Below, one piece after another: positions 51,040-60,627 of a stretch of 64,000 bases of DNA. Origin of the DNA: Bradyrhizobium sp. CSS354 (GTDB taxonomy: Bacteria > Pseudomonadota > Alphaproteobacteria > Rhizobiales > Xanthobacteraceae); the NCBI RefSeq assembly GCF_029051725.1, contig NZ_JAACFU010000010.1, positions 62,001 to 126,000 of the forward strand, written 5' to 3'. The translations under genes and the position numbers were made by a program. How positions within the stretch are numbered: the stretch's first letter is position 1; every line of letters starts with the position of its first letter. The notes under the pieces are model-generated. The model searched no databases. It saw nothing but the letters and a program-made list of their open reading frames with translations, and had not been told where the DNA came from.

Positions 51040-51920
51040 TGCCCCGGATCGCCTTCATCGGGCTTGGACGGATGGGCCACGGCATGGCCGGCCGCTATCT
51101 CGATGCCGGTTTTACGGTGACGCTGTGGAATCGCAGCAAGGCCAAGGCGGAAGACCTGATCGCGCGCGGCGCGCTGTGGGCGACCTCGCCTGAGGACGCG
51201 GCGATCGACGCCGATGCCGTCGTGACCATGGTCGCCGATGACGAGGCCTCGCGTGCGGTCTGGCTCGGGCCCGAGGGCGCGGCCAAGACGGCCAAGGCCG
51301 GCACCATCGCGATCGAATGCTCCACCGTCTCCTATGACCACGCGCGCGAGATGGGCCGCGAAATGAACGCGCGCGGGCTGATCTATATCGATTGCCCCGT
51401 GACGGGATTGCCGGATGCGGCAGCGAGCGGAAAGCTGACGCTGCTCGTCGGTGCCGATGCGGCCGATCTCGAACGCGCGCGGCCCTATCTGACACCGATC
51501 GGCTCGACCATCCGCCATTTCGGCGCGGTCGGCGCTGGCACGGTCTACAAGCTGATCAACAATCTGATGGGCGCGATCCAGATCGCCGGTCTCGCTGAGG
51601 GCCTTGCGATCGCCGAGCAGGCCGGGCTCGACATGAACCTCGTGCTGGACTCGATCCAGGCTGGCGTCGCCGCAAGCCCGCAGGTGCAGCGTCACTCCAA
51701 GCGCATGGTCGCCCGCGATTTTTCCGGCGCGACGTTCACGGCGGCGCTGCGGCATAAGGATGCCGCCTACGCGGTGAAGCTCGCCGAGAGCCTGCTGGCC
51801 GACAAGCCGCTGGTCGCGCGCGCCGCGGTGGAGGCCTACGCGCAGGCCAAGGCCGCGATGCCTGACGACGACGAAGGCAAGATGATCGAGCTGGTGTCGC
51901 GGCCGAAGAAGCCGTCTTAG
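51039..51920 (+). CDS. NAD(P)-dependent beta-hydroxyacid dehydrogenase (3-hydroxyisobutyrate dehydrogenase family)
   Basis: A 293-residue enzyme. The Rossmann start is IAFIGLGRMGHGMAGR with VTLWNRSKAKAEDL. The substrate loop is YIDCPVTGLPDAAASGKLTLLVGA, and the catalytic lysine is in VYKLINNLMG. The family oxidises 3-hydroxyisobutyrate, tartronate semialdehyde and relatives; the substrate is not resolved. Its ATG overlaps the prfB stop, so it is translationally coupled to RF2, an unusual partnership. Confidence 0.92.
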   Translation: MPRIAFIGLGRMGHGMAGRYLDAGFTVTLWNRSKAKAEDLIARGALWATSPEDAAIDADAVVTMVADDEASRAVWLGPEGAAKTAKAGTIAIECSTVSYDHAREMGREMNARGLIYIDCPVTGLPDAAASGKLTLLVGADAADLERARPYLTPIGSTIRHFGAVGAGTVYKLINNLMGAIQIAGLAEGLAIAEQAGLDMNLVLDSIQAGVAASPQVQRHSKRMVARDFSGATFTAALRHKDAAYAVKLAESLLADKPLVARAAVEAYAQAKAAMPDDDEGKMIELVSRPKKPS

Positions 51921-52058
51921 CGGATCACATCGACATAGGCAGTTTCGCTCGCCTCGTTCGAGCATCGGTCTTGTAATCGGGTGCGTCATCGGAAATCGGG
52001 TGGCGCTGTTCGCCGCGTTGTCCTAGGGCGGCTGTCTCGCCTACCGACACGAGACGCC

Positions 52059-52970
52059 ATGCCCCCGAATGACAACCGGATTGACGCGCGCGACTGGTCG
52101 CTGCTCGCTGTGCTCTCGGTGCTCTGGGGCGGCTCGTTCTTTTTCAACGGCGCGGCGCTGCGGGAATTGCCGCCGCTGACGCTGGTGCTTTTGCGCGTTG
52201 CACTCGGATCGGCCATTCTGCTGCCGCTGCTCCGCATGCGGGGCATCAGTTTCCCCCGGGGCATAGCCGGCTGGAAGCCGTTCGTCGCGATTGGGCTCCT
52301 TAACAACGTGATCTCGTTCTCGCTGATCGTGATCGGTCAGACTTTCATTCCAAGCGGGTTGGCGTCGATCCTGAATGCCACCACGCCGCTGTTCACGGTG
52401 ATCGTGATGGCGGCGGCAGGCGAAGAGGCCTTGCAGCTGCGCCGCGTCGGCGGCGTGGCACTGGGTCTCGCCGGCGTGATCATCCTGCGTGGATGGGGTG
52501 TCGAGACACGAGCAGGGCAGGGGCTCGGCATCCTGCTCTGCCTCGGCGGCGCCTTCAGCTATGGCTTTGCGGCGTTGGCCGCGCGGCGGTTGTTGAAGGA
52601 CGCCGCGCCGCTAGGGACGGCAGCATTTCAACTGATGGCTTCCACGGTGATGATGGCGATCGTTGTCGGCGCGATGGAGCAGCCGTGGCGTCTCCCGATG
52701 CCGGGCGCGACGACGTGGCTAGCGGTGCTTGGCCTTGCCGGCCTGTCGACGGCGCTCGCCTATATCGTCTTCTTCCAGATTCTGCGGCGGTCGGGCGCGA
52801 CCAATGTGATGTTGGTGACGCTGCTCATTCCCGTCACCGCCGTTCTTCTGGGGTGGCTGGTGCTGGGCGAGCCGATCGCCATGCGTGAGATCGCGGGCGC
52901 TCTTGTCATCGGCAGCGCATTGCTGGTGATCGACGGGCGCCCCGTAAACCTGCTGCGGCGCGTCGCTTGA
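52059..52970 (+). CDS. EamA/DMT-family permease
   Basis: A 303-residue ten-helix transporter from ATG 52059. The first EamA repeat starts WSLLAVLSVLWGGSFFFNG, and the second contains LGILLCLGGAFSYGFAALAARRLL. TFIPSGLASILNATTPLFTV is the usual pore region. Substrate unknown. It is a different subgroup from the permease at 10.4 kb. It stands alone after the oxidoreductase. Confidence 0.9.
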   Translation: MPPNDNRIDARDWSLLAVLSVLWGGSFFFNGAALRELPPLTLVLLRVALGSAILLPLLRMRGISFPRGIAGWKPFVAIGLLNNVISFSLIVIGQTFIPSGLASILNATTPLFTVIVMAAAGEEALQLRRVGGVALGLAGVIILRGWGVETRAGQGLGILLCLGGAFSYGFAALAARRLLKDAAPLGTAAFQLMASTVMMAIVVGAMEQPWRLPMPGATTWLAVLGLAGLSTALAYIVFFQILRRSGATNVMLVTLLIPVTAVLLGWLVLGEPIAMREIAGALVIGSALLVIDGRPVNLLRRVA

Positions 52971-53079
52971 GTTCCTAAGTCGCCGTTTCACCTCACGGAA
53001 AATCGTGGCGCTTGCCAGCCGCAGGCGGCCTTGCGACACTCTCGGCAAAACAAGACTATAAAACATAGGGGAGAGAACG

Positions 53080-54336
53080 ATGCCGGGTCGTCGCGAAAGC
53101 CTTGCTGCCCTCGCCATTCTTGCTGCCGGCGTGCTCGTCACGACACCGGCCCTGGCGCAAAAGAAATACGATCCCGGCGCCACCGACACCGAAATCAAGC
53201 TCGGCAACATCATGCCCTATAGCGGGCCGGCATCGTCCTATGGCGTGATCGGCAAGACCGAGGCCGCGTTCTTCAAGATGATCAACGACCAAGGCGGCAT
53301 CAACGGGCGCAAGATCAATTTCATCAGCTATGACGATGCCTATTCGCCGCCGAAGGCGATCGAGCAGGCGCGCAAGCTGGTCGAGAGCGACGAGGTGTTG
53401 CTGATCTTCCAGCCGCTCGGCACGCCTTCGAACTCCGCGATCATGAAATACATGAATTCCAAGAAGGTGCCGCAGCTCTTCGTCGCCTCCGGCGGCACCA
53501 AGTTCGGCGATCCCAAGAATTTCCCATGGACCATGGGATTTCAGCCGAACTACCAGAGCGAGGGGCGGATCTACGCGAAATATATCCGTGACAAGTTTCC
53601 GAACAGCAAGATCGCGGTGTTCTGGCAGAACGACGACGCCGGCAAGGACCAGTTCAAGGGCCTGAAGGACGGGCTTGGCGACAAGGCCAATATGATCATC
53701 GCCGACAAATCCTATGAGGTCAGCGATCCTTCGATCGACTCGCAGATCGTCGCGCTTCACGATTCCGGCGCCGACATCTTCTTCTCATGGGCCGCGCCCA
53801 AGGGATCGGCGCAGGCGATCCGGAAGGTCGGTGAGCTCGGCTGGAAGCCAAAATTCTTTCTGGCCAACACTGCGACCTCGGTCGCCTCGGTGCTCAAGCC
53901 AGCCGGGCTCGACTATTCCAAGGACATCATCTCGACCGTCTATCTGAAGGACCCGACCGATCCGAACTGGGACAAGGATCCTGCGGTGATCAAATGGCGC
54001 GAGTTCATGGACAAATATTACCCTGACGGCGACAAGGCCAATTCCAACAATATCTACGGCTACGTTCAGGCAGAGGCGATGGCGCAGGTGCTGAAGCAGT
54101 GCGGCGACAACCTCACACGTGACAACGTGATGAAGCAGGCCACGAACCTAAAGGATTTCCACACCGACCTGATGCTGCCGGGCATCATGGTCAATACGTC
54201 GCCCGACGATTATTTCCCGATCGAGCAGATGCAGCTGATGCGCTTCAACGGGCAGGCCTGGGAGCTGTTCGGCGACGTCTCACCGGTGAGGTCGGCCACG
54301 AGCGCGGCCAATAGAATGCGAGAAGCGCAGGCCTAG
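53080..54336 (+). CDS. ABC transporter periplasmic binding protein (branched-chain amino acid/amide type)
   Basis: A 418-residue exported protein with GGGGAGAG upstream and a signal peptide ending near ALAQK. It begins KLGNIMPYSGPASSYGVIGKTEAAFFKMINDQGGINGRK (landmark), the typical start of the HAAT-family receptors. Later segments are YSPPKAIEQARKLVESDEV and FQPNYQSEGRIYAKYI. It binds an amino acid, amide or aromatic acid. No permease or ATPase genes are adjacent, so it is a solitary receptor. Its stop overlaps that of the convergent M23 gene (CTAG). Confidence 0.94.
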   Translation: MPGRRESLAALAILAAGVLVTTPALAQKKYDPGATDTEIKLGNIMPYSGPASSYGVIGKTEAAFFKMINDQGGINGRKINFISYDDAYSPPKAIEQARKLVESDEVLLIFQPLGTPSNSAIMKYMNSKKVPQLFVASGGTKFGDPKNFPWTMGFQPNYQSEGRIYAKYIRDKFPNSKIAVFWQNDDAGKDQFKGLKDGLGDKANMIIADKSYEVSDPSIDSQIVALHDSGADIFFSWAAPKGSAQAIRKVGELGWKPKFFLANTATSVASVLKPAGLDYSKDIISTVYLKDPTDPNWDKDPAVIKWREFMDKYYPDGDKANSNNIYGYVQAEAMAQVLKQCGDNLTRDNVMKQATNLKDFHTDLMLPGIMVNTSPDDYFPIEQMQLMRFNGQAWELFGDVSPVRSATSAANRMREAQA

Positions 54337-55691
54337 CCCGCGCTGAGGCGCACGCCGGCGCGCAGGAATTTCTGCGGATCGACCGCTTCGCCGTCGATGC
54401 GGGTTTCATAGTGCAAATGCGGGCCGGTGGATCGGCCGGTCGAGCCGACGAGACCAACCACCTGGCCGATCTTCACGATCTCGCCCACCCTGACGTTGAT
54501 CTCGGAGAGATGGCCATAACGGGTCGCAAGACCATTGCCGTGATCGACCTCGATCATGCGGCCGTAGCCGCCTGACCAGCCGGCCGAGACGACCTTGCCG
54601 TTGGCGGTGACACGAACGGGATCGCCGCTCGCGGCGCGGAAGTCGAGCCCGGTGTGCATCGCGGGCCGGCCGAGGAATGGATCGCTGCGCACGCCGAAGC
54701 CGGAGGTGAACTCGACCTCGCCGATGACGGGCTTGCGATAGGGCACGAGTGCGAGGGTGCGATTGAGCCGGTCCATCTCGGCGCGGGTGCTGTTGATGCG
54801 ATGGAGCTGCTTCTCGAACGGCCCCGAACTGGCGGTGAGCTTCACGGGTACGAAAGGCCCACCCATTGCCGTGCGCGGCACGGCGGCTTCGAGATTTGCG
54901 AGGTTCAGGCCGAGATCGCTGACGACGCCGCGCATACGGCGCATGCGTGAATCCATGCCTTCCTCGACGGCGTTGAGCGCCGCCATCTGGCGACGCTCGA
55001 CCTGGTCCAGCGAGGTCGTGAGCCGAACCACGACGTTGTCGAACCCTTGATTCTTGGCGAATTGATTGACGGGCGGAGCTGCGAGCGTCGGCGCGCGCGA
55101 CTCGAGCCGCGCTTCGCGATCCGGCGGCGCCACGAAGATCACGGTGTCGCTGATCGGCGAGGGCTTTGGCGTGCCCTGCGTCGCCTGGCTGGCATCGCCA
55201 CGCTGTGGGTTGGAACGGGGAATCGATCCGGTCACGTCCGGCATGGACCCGAGCGCCGTGGCACGGGACTCCAGCGCCGTCTGGCGCTTCATGATCTGGT
55301 CGAGCTTCTGGTCGAACTGCTCCTGGTCGAGCAGCTGCCGGCTGGTGGTGCGGTCGACCTTGGCGCGCAGCTCGGCGATGCGGTCCTCATAGGCGTATTG
55401 CATCTCGGCCTGCCGGGCGATCAGCCGGGTGAGGACGTCGTCGCGGAAGGCGAAATAGGTCGCGGTCGCGGCCGACCAGAGCCCGAGCAACACCACGGTG
55501 CCGACCACGATCCAGAACACCACGGGCCCCAGGCGAACCTGCTTGCCGTGATGCACGATGGTGTAGGCGTCGTCGGTGTCCGGAAGGGGAAGCGCGGTTG
55601 CCACCGCGGCAGCACGGCGATGAAAGGCTCGTCCGTGGTCGTGGGGGTGATGTTGGGGGTACTGCGAGAGCTGGGCAGAACTTTTCGACAT
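54333..55691 (-). CDS. M23 (LytM) family peptidase, membrane anchored
   Basis: A 452-residue protein from ATG 55691. A histidine-rich cytoplasmic segment (near residues 10-25) precedes one membrane helix (FWIVVGTVVLLGLWSAATA). A coiled coil follows (about 90-140 and 195-260). The C-terminal LytM domain has FTSGFGVRSDPF, MHTGLDFRA and the zinc/active-site motif GPHLHYET. It cleaves or helps to activate cleavage of peptidoglycan crosslinks. It resembles NlpD/EnvC-type factors. It shares its stop with the convergent binding-protein gene. Confidence 0.93.
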   Translation of the reverse strand: MSKSSAQLSQYPQHHPHDHGRAFHRRAAAVATALPLPDTDDAYTIVHHGKQVRLGPVVFWIVVGTVVLLGLWSAATATYFAFRDDVLTRLIARQAEMQYAYEDRIAELRAKVDRTTSRQLLDQEQFDQKLDQIMKRQTALESRATALGSMPDVTGSIPRSNPQRGDASQATQGTPKPSPISDTVIFVAPPDREARLESRAPTLAAPPVNQFAKNQGFDNVVVRLTTSLDQVERRQMAALNAVEEGMDSRMRRMRGVVSDLGLNLANLEAAVPRTAMGGPFVPVKLTASSGPFEKQLHRINSTRAEMDRLNRTLALVPYRKPVIGEVEFTSGFGVRSDPFLGRPAMHTGLDFRAASGDPVRVTANGKVVSAGWSGGYGRMIEVDHGNGLATRYGHLSEINVRVGEIVKIGQVVGLVGSTGRSTGPHLHYETRIDGEAVDPQKFLRAGVRLSAG

Positions 55692-55801
55692 CGGCACTCC
55701 CGCGCCGGTCGGATGAGTCCGTACGGCCTAATTGCCGCGGCAATCTGGGCCAGTCATGGTTAATTTTCCGGAAACGGAACCGCTTGAATTTAAATGATTG
55801 G

Positions 55802-56494
55802 TTAAAGGGTTCTTGCCGCCTCCAAGACCTCGTCGGCGTGGCCATCGACGCGGACATTGCGCCAGATCCGGGCGATCCTGCCGTCGGCGCCAAGCAGCAT
55901 CGTGGTACGAAGAACTCCCAGGAAGTTCTTGCCATACATGGACTTTTCGCCCCAGGCGCCGTAGGCCTCCAGCATCTCATGCGTCTCGTCCGAGATCAGG
56001 GGCACGCCGAGACCGTGCTTGTCGCGGAATTTATCCTGAGCCTTGACCGGATCGGCGGAGATACCGAGCACGGCGGTGCCAACCTTGGCGAAGGCACCTG
56101 TCAGCCGGGTGAAATCGATGGCTTCCCTGGTGCAGCCCGGCGTATCGGCGCGGGGATAGAAGAACAGGACCAGCTTCTGGCCGGTATAATCCGACAGCGC
56201 GACGACACCGCCACCGTCGCGGGGCAGGCGGAAGGCGGGAGCCTCCTGACCCTCGGCCAGGCCGGCCTTCGTCGCCTTTTCGGGTGCGGGTGCCGATTTG
56301 GAAGAATTTAACCGTTTCGATGCGGCCTTATGCGATGCTGTCTTTGCTATGGTCCCAGTTGATTTGCTCGCCGGTGTCCGCTGTGTTTTCGCGGACTTGG
56401 TTTGAGTCGCAGCCCGCGCTTTCACGGGCGTCTTTTTAGCCGTCGGACTGCCGGAGGGCGCTTTGGACGATTTCTTTTGGGATTTCTTGGACAT
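55802..56494 (-). CDS. bcp: Bcp-type peroxiredoxin with a histone-like N-terminal extension
   Basis: A 230-residue protein. The peroxiredoxin domain occupies about 79-230: EGQEAPAFRLPRDGGG, the peroxidatic C121 in YPRADTPGCTREA, then FRDKHGLGVPLISDE and GKNFLGVLRTTMLL. In E. coli BCP a second cysteine lies five residues after the first; here that position is Ile126, so it cannot form the usual intramolecular disulfide. The first 78 residues are rich in Lys, Ala, Ser and Pro, like histone H1 tails (KKSSKAPSG, KTPVKARAAT). It reduces organic or lipid peroxides with thioredoxin. It is divergent from the AsmA-like gene. Confidence 0.92.
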   Translation of the reverse strand: MSKKSQKKSSKAPSGSPTAKKTPVKARAATQTKSAKTQRTPASKSTGTIAKTASHKAASKRLNSSKSAPAPEKATKAGLAEGQEAPAFRLPRDGGGVVALSDYTGQKLVLFFYPRADTPGCTREAIDFTRLTGAFAKVGTAVLGISADPVKAQDKFRDKHGLGVPLISDETHEMLEAYGAWGEKSMYGKNFLGVLRTTMLLGADGRIARIWRNVRVDGHADEVLEAARTL

Positions 56495-56785
56495 ACGCCT
56501 TCCTTTCGTCGCTTTCGGCGGGTCAACCAAAGCGGTATTGCAGCCCTTTTCCGCTATGCCGGAATCGTGCCCTCGGCAGGGCGAGTCTGACGACGCCGGA
56601 GTCTGGTTACAAGGAATTCCACGCACCACCCCACTGCTCGTTGAACGCGCTCCCGGGGCGACATGACGAACAGAAGGAATATTCGAGGTATGGCGGCAAT
56701 GCCGGCGCGGGAAGCTTCGCTTCCCGTCGACGGCTGCGGCCCCGGCGGCGCTCAATCCCACGACGGGCGCCTGTATCGAGAGGCA

Positions 56786-59700
56786 ATGGCAAGGAATACG
56801 TCGCCCCAGGATTACAATCGGGATTTGGATCGGCGCGGCAGCCAAACAGAGTCGCAGCAATGGGACGACGCCGATTGGGATCCGGATCAGGAAGCGGCGG
56901 CGGGCTATCGGGCGCGCCGGCTGCTGTCGCGTTCCAATTCGGGCTTCCATCGCTTCGCTGACGGGTTTGGGCCGCTGCGCCGCTGGCTGGGCGGCGGTCG
57001 CTGGCTGAAGCGCGTGGCCGTGGTCGTCGGTGCCCTGATCGTCATCTTCGTCGGCTGTTTCGGCGCGCTGTGGTGGCGGCTCGGCGCCGGTCCCATCAAT
57101 CTCGACATTGCGACGCCGTGGCTCGCCGCCGCGATCGAGGACAATATCGGTCACGGCAACACCGTGGAGGTCGGCGGCACGCAGATCGAACGGGCCGGGC
57201 GGATCCGCATTGCCGTGCGCATCCGCGATATCGTCGTGCGCGACCACGATCACGTCATTGTCGCCACCGCACCGAAGGCCGAGGTGAAGCTGTCGGGTGC
57301 GGGCCTGCTGATGGGGCATCTGCGCGCAGAAAGCCTCAACCTCGTCGATGCCGAGCTCGCGATCCGGATCGCGCCTGACGGCACCGTTACGGTGTCGGCT
57401 GGCGACACCGCAAAGCCGCTCGCAACCGGCGTCGCCTCCAAGAAGGACGCGGGGCTGCCGCCGACTTTCCCGCGCAACGGTGTGCCACCGCCTCCGTTCG
57501 CCACCGAGCCTGCGACCCCCGACGCATCGCAAGCCGCGCCCCAGGCCGCGGCCCCGACCGGCATTCTTCAGGGCCTCGACTGGCTCGACAGTCTGAGCAT
57601 GACCGGCCTCGACGGCCAGAACCTCAACGAGATCGGCCTGAAGAACGGCAATCTGATCGTCGACGATCAGCAGCGCGGCAGCAAATGGACGTTTGAGAAC
57701 ATCACGCTCAGCCTGCGCCGACCGAGCCGTGGCGGCGTCGCGCTCAGCCTCGGCGAGGAAGGCGCGCGTCCGTGGTCGTTGCGTGCCACGATCGGCCCCG
57801 CCGAGAACGGCGTGCGCTCGGTCGATATCCGCGCCGACAAGGTCTCGACCGCCAACATCCTGCTGGCGCTGCGGGTGAAGGACCTCACCTACACCGCAGA
57901 CCTGCCGCTGACCGGCGAGCTCAAGGGCGAGCTCGGCCGCGACGGCGTGCCGACCTTCTTTCGCGGCAAGATCGCGGTCGGCGCGGGCAACATCATCGAC
58001 ACCGATACGCCCGACTATCCGATGGCGATCGACTCGGCTGAGATCAATGTCGAGTGGGACGCCAATCGGCGGGTGCTGGTCGCTCCCTTCAAGATCCTCT
58101 CGGGCGCGAACCGTCTGACGCTTCTGGCTCATGTCGAGCCGCCCAACGGCACCGTCAATGACTGGCAGCTGGGTTTCAGCGGCGGTTCGATCCTGCTCGG
58201 CGGCATCGACAACGAGCCGCCGCTGGTCTTCAACCGCATTGCGATCGGCTTCCGTTTCGACACCGACCACAAGAGGCTGCTGTTGACGCAGGCTGATATC
58301 TCCAACGGGGAGATCGGCGTCGCCGGCACCGGTGCCATCGACTATTCGGGCGAGCCGCGGCTGACATTGGGTTTTGCGGGAACGCCGATGTCGGCCTCCG
58401 CGCTCAAGCGGATGTGGCCGACGCTTGTCGTTCCCGAGTTGCGCGAATGGGTGATCGAGCGGATCGAGCGTGGAACGCTCCAGCGCATCGAGATCGGCGT
58501 TAATTCACCGACGAAGAATCTTCCGCGCAAGGGCCCGCCCATTCCCGACGACGGCCTGTCGGTCAATATCGTAGCGAGCGGTGTCACGGTTCGCCCCGTG
58601 GATGGCTTGCCGGTGGTGCACGATGCCGATTTGAAGGCACGCGTGACCGGTCGCACCGCGACGGTAAATATCGGGCAGGGCATTGCCGATACGCCAGCAG
58701 GCCGCAAGGTTACGATTTCCGACTTCGTCTTCGAGGTGCCCGATATGGCGCCCAAGCCGTCGCCGTCGCGGACCAGGTTCCGTGTCGAAGGCCCGGTGCC
58801 TGCGGCCGCCGAAATGCTTTCCAACGATCGCCTGAGCGATCTGTCGTCGACCGTCATCGATCCCAATACGAGCAAGGGGACGTTCTCGGCGAACGTCCAG
58901 CTTGGGTTGCCGGTCAAGGGCGAGCTGACCAAAGCCGACACCACCTACAGCGTTACCGCCGATCTCAACGGTTTTGGCGCCGACAAGCTCGTGATGAACC
59001 AGAAGCTGGAGGCCAACAACCTCAAGATCGTCGCGAGCAACCAGGGCTACCAGGTCAAGGGCGACGTCAAGATCAACGGGCAGGCGGCCTCGCTCGACTA
59101 CCGCAAACCGGCCGAGGGCGACGCGGACGTCAAATTGCAGACCACGCTCGACGATGCGAGCCGCGCGCGCCTCGGATTTGACTTGGGTCCCGCCGTCAGC
59201 GGATCGGTGCCGATCAAGCTGTCGGGCAAGATCGCAGGGGGGCCCGACCAGACGACGAAGCTCGGCATCGAGGCCGACTTGACCTCCGTCAAGCTCGACA
59301 ACATCCTGCCCGGCTGGGTCAAGCTGCCGGGCAGAGCGGGCAAGGCCAGCTTCAAGGTGGTGCCGACGGCGCAATCGACGCGTCTGGAGGAGATCGTCAT
59401 CGAAGGCGGCGGCGCCTCGATCAAGGGGTCGCTCGAGGTCGATGCCAACGGCGATCTCATGAACGCGAACTTCCCGACCTATGCGCCGTCAGACGGCGAC
59501 AAGGCGTCGCTGAAGGTGGAGCGCAGCCAGGAGGGCGTGGTCAAGGGCACGATGCGCGGCGACGTATTCGACGGCCGCGGCTTCCTGAAATCGGCGATTT
59601 CAGGCAATTCCAAGGACGACGCCAAGAGCAAGACGAAGAACGTCGATTTCGACATGGACGTGAAGCTCGGCGCCGTCATGGGTTTCAACGGCGAGGCGAT

Positions 59701-60496
59701 GCGCAGCGTCGAAGCCAAGATGTCGCGGCGCAACGGTGCGGTCAAAGCCTTCACGCTGAGCGGCAGGATCGGAAAAGACACGCCCGTGGCCGCCGACCTG
59801 CGCGGCGGCCGCGCCCAGGGCAACCGCGAGGTCATCTATCTCCAGACCAGCGATGCCGGCAACTTCCTGCGCTTCACAGACACCACCAACAAGGTCTACG
59901 GCGGCCAGATGGTGGTGGCCATGGAGCCGCCGACGTCAGAGCCTACGACACGGGAAGGCCTGATCAATGTGCGCGACTTCTCGGTCAAGGGAATGGATCA
60001 ACTCGATCGCGTCGCGGCGGGCGCTCCCAACGGTGCGCAGAGCGGCGTGGCCTTCACGGCGTTGCGTGCGGAGTTCACGCGGCAGAACGGCGCGCTCACG
60101 ATCCGCGACGGCGTGGTCAAGGGGCCGATGATCGGCGCCACCATCGAGGGCTCAATCGACTTTCCCGGCAATCAGGTCTGCATGAGCGGCACCTTCGTGC
60201 CGATGTATGGCGTCAACAACATCTTCGGCCAGATACCGCTGTTCGGTATCTTCCTCGGCGGCGGCAACAATGAAGGGTTGATCGGCGTGACCTACGAGGT
60301 CGTCGGCACGCCCGCCGCGCCGGTGATGCGCGTCAATCCGATTTCGGCGATGGCGCCGGGTCTATTCCGCAAGATCTTCGAATTCAACACCGGCAAACAG
60401 AACTCGCCGTTCGAGGAATTCCCGTCGCAGTCGAACGATGGCTCGAGCGGATCGACGCGTCAGCTATCAAGCGGCTGCACCCTCGCGCGGCGATAG
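56786..60496 (+). CDS. Giant AsmA-like/DUF3971 envelope protein
   Basis: About 1236 residues from ATG 56786; an in-frame ATG at 56663 is an alternative. A cytoplasmic acidic/arginine-rich segment is followed by one membrane helix (VAVVVGALIVIFVGCFGAL, about 76-97) and a huge periplasmic region rich in beta strands. The end has NVRDFSVKGMDQLDRV and the AsmA_2-like GPMIGATIEGSIDFPGNQVCMSGTFVPMYGVNNIFGQIPLFG (landmarks). Proteins of this group, such as YhdP and TamB-like bridges, move phospholipids between the membranes. That role is inferred. It stands alone; a palindromic repeat separates it from the convergent chemoreceptor gene. Confidence 0.9.
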   Translation: MARNTSPQDYNRDLDRRGSQTESQQWDDADWDPDQEAAAGYRARRLLSRSNSGFHRFADGFGPLRRWLGGGRWLKRVAVVVGALIVIFVGCFGALWWRLGAGPINLDIATPWLAAAIEDNIGHGNTVEVGGTQIERAGRIRIAVRIRDIVVRDHDHVIVATAPKAEVKLSGAGLLMGHLRAESLNLVDAELAIRIAPDGTVTVSAGDTAKPLATGVASKKDAGLPPTFPRNGVPPPPFATEPATPDASQAAPQAAAPTGILQGLDWLDSLSMTGLDGQNLNEIGLKNGNLIVDDQQRGSKWTFENITLSLRRPSRGGVALSLGEEGARPWSLRATIGPAENGVRSVDIRADKVSTANILLALRVKDLTYTADLPLTGELKGELGRDGVPTFFRGKIAVGAGNIIDTDTPDYPMAIDSAEINVEWDANRRVLVAPFKILSGANRLTLLAHVEPPNGTVNDWQLGFSGGSILLGGIDNEPPLVFNRIAIGFRFDTDHKRLLLTQADISNGEIGVAGTGAIDYSGEPRLTLGFAGTPMSASALKRMWPTLVVPELREWVIERIERGTLQRIEIGVNSPTKNLPRKGPPIPDDGLSVNIVASGVTVRPVDGLPVVHDADLKARVTGRTATVNIGQGIADTPAGRKVTISDFVFEVPDMAPKPSPSRTRFRVEGPVPAAAEMLSNDRLSDLSSTVIDPNTSKGTFSANVQLGLPVKGELTKADTTYSVTADLNGFGADKLVMNQKLEANNLKIVASNQGYQVKGDVKINGQAASLDYRKPAEGDADVKLQTTLDDASRARLGFDLGPAVSGSVPIKLSGKIAGGPDQTTKLGIEADLTSVKLDNILPGWVKLPGRAGKASFKVVPTAQSTRLEEIVIEGGGASIKGSLEVDANGDLMNANFPTYAPSDGDKASLKVERSQEGVVKGTMRGDVFDGRGFLKSAISGNSKDDAKSKTKNVDFDMDVKLGAVMGFNGEAMRSVEAKMSRRNGAVKAFTLSGRIGKDTPVAADLRGGRAQGNREVIYLQTSDAGNFLRFTDTTNKVYGGQMVVAMEPPTSEPTTREGLINVRDFSVKGMDQLDRVAAGAPNGAQSGVAFTALRAEFTRQNGALTIRDGVVKGPMIGATIEGSIDFPGNQVCMSGTFVPMYGVNNIFGQIPLFGIFLGGGNNEGLIGVTYEVVGTPAAPVMRVNPISAMAPGLFRKIFEFNTGKQNSPFEEFPSQSNDGSSGSTRQLSSGCTLARR

Positions 60497-60517
60497 CGGC
60501 GAGCAGCTGTCTCCGGC

Positions 60518-60601
60518 GTCATGGCCGGGCTTGTCCCGGCCATCCACGCCTTGTCCCGCGGCGTCAAGGACGTGGATGCCCGGGACAAGCCCGGGCATGA
60601 C
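60518..60601. repeat. Palindromic intergenic repeat with 31-base arms
   Basis: The arms 60518-60548 and 60571-60601 are inverted copies with 29 of 31 positions matching, around a 22-base loop. Each arm contains CCGGGCTTGTCCCGG or its complement. It is a known type of interspersed repeat in Bradyrhizobium. Placed between two convergent genes, it could end both transcripts. Confidence 0.85.
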
Positions 60602-60627
60602 GAGATCATTGTGAGCATTCCGGCCGC

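Noticed and set aside
55802..58270. Very long minus-strand frame joining bcp to the antisense of the AsmA-like gene
   Set aside because: Only the last 230 residues match a peroxiredoxin. The upstream part is antisense of the AsmA-like gene, and a good start codon lies at 56494.
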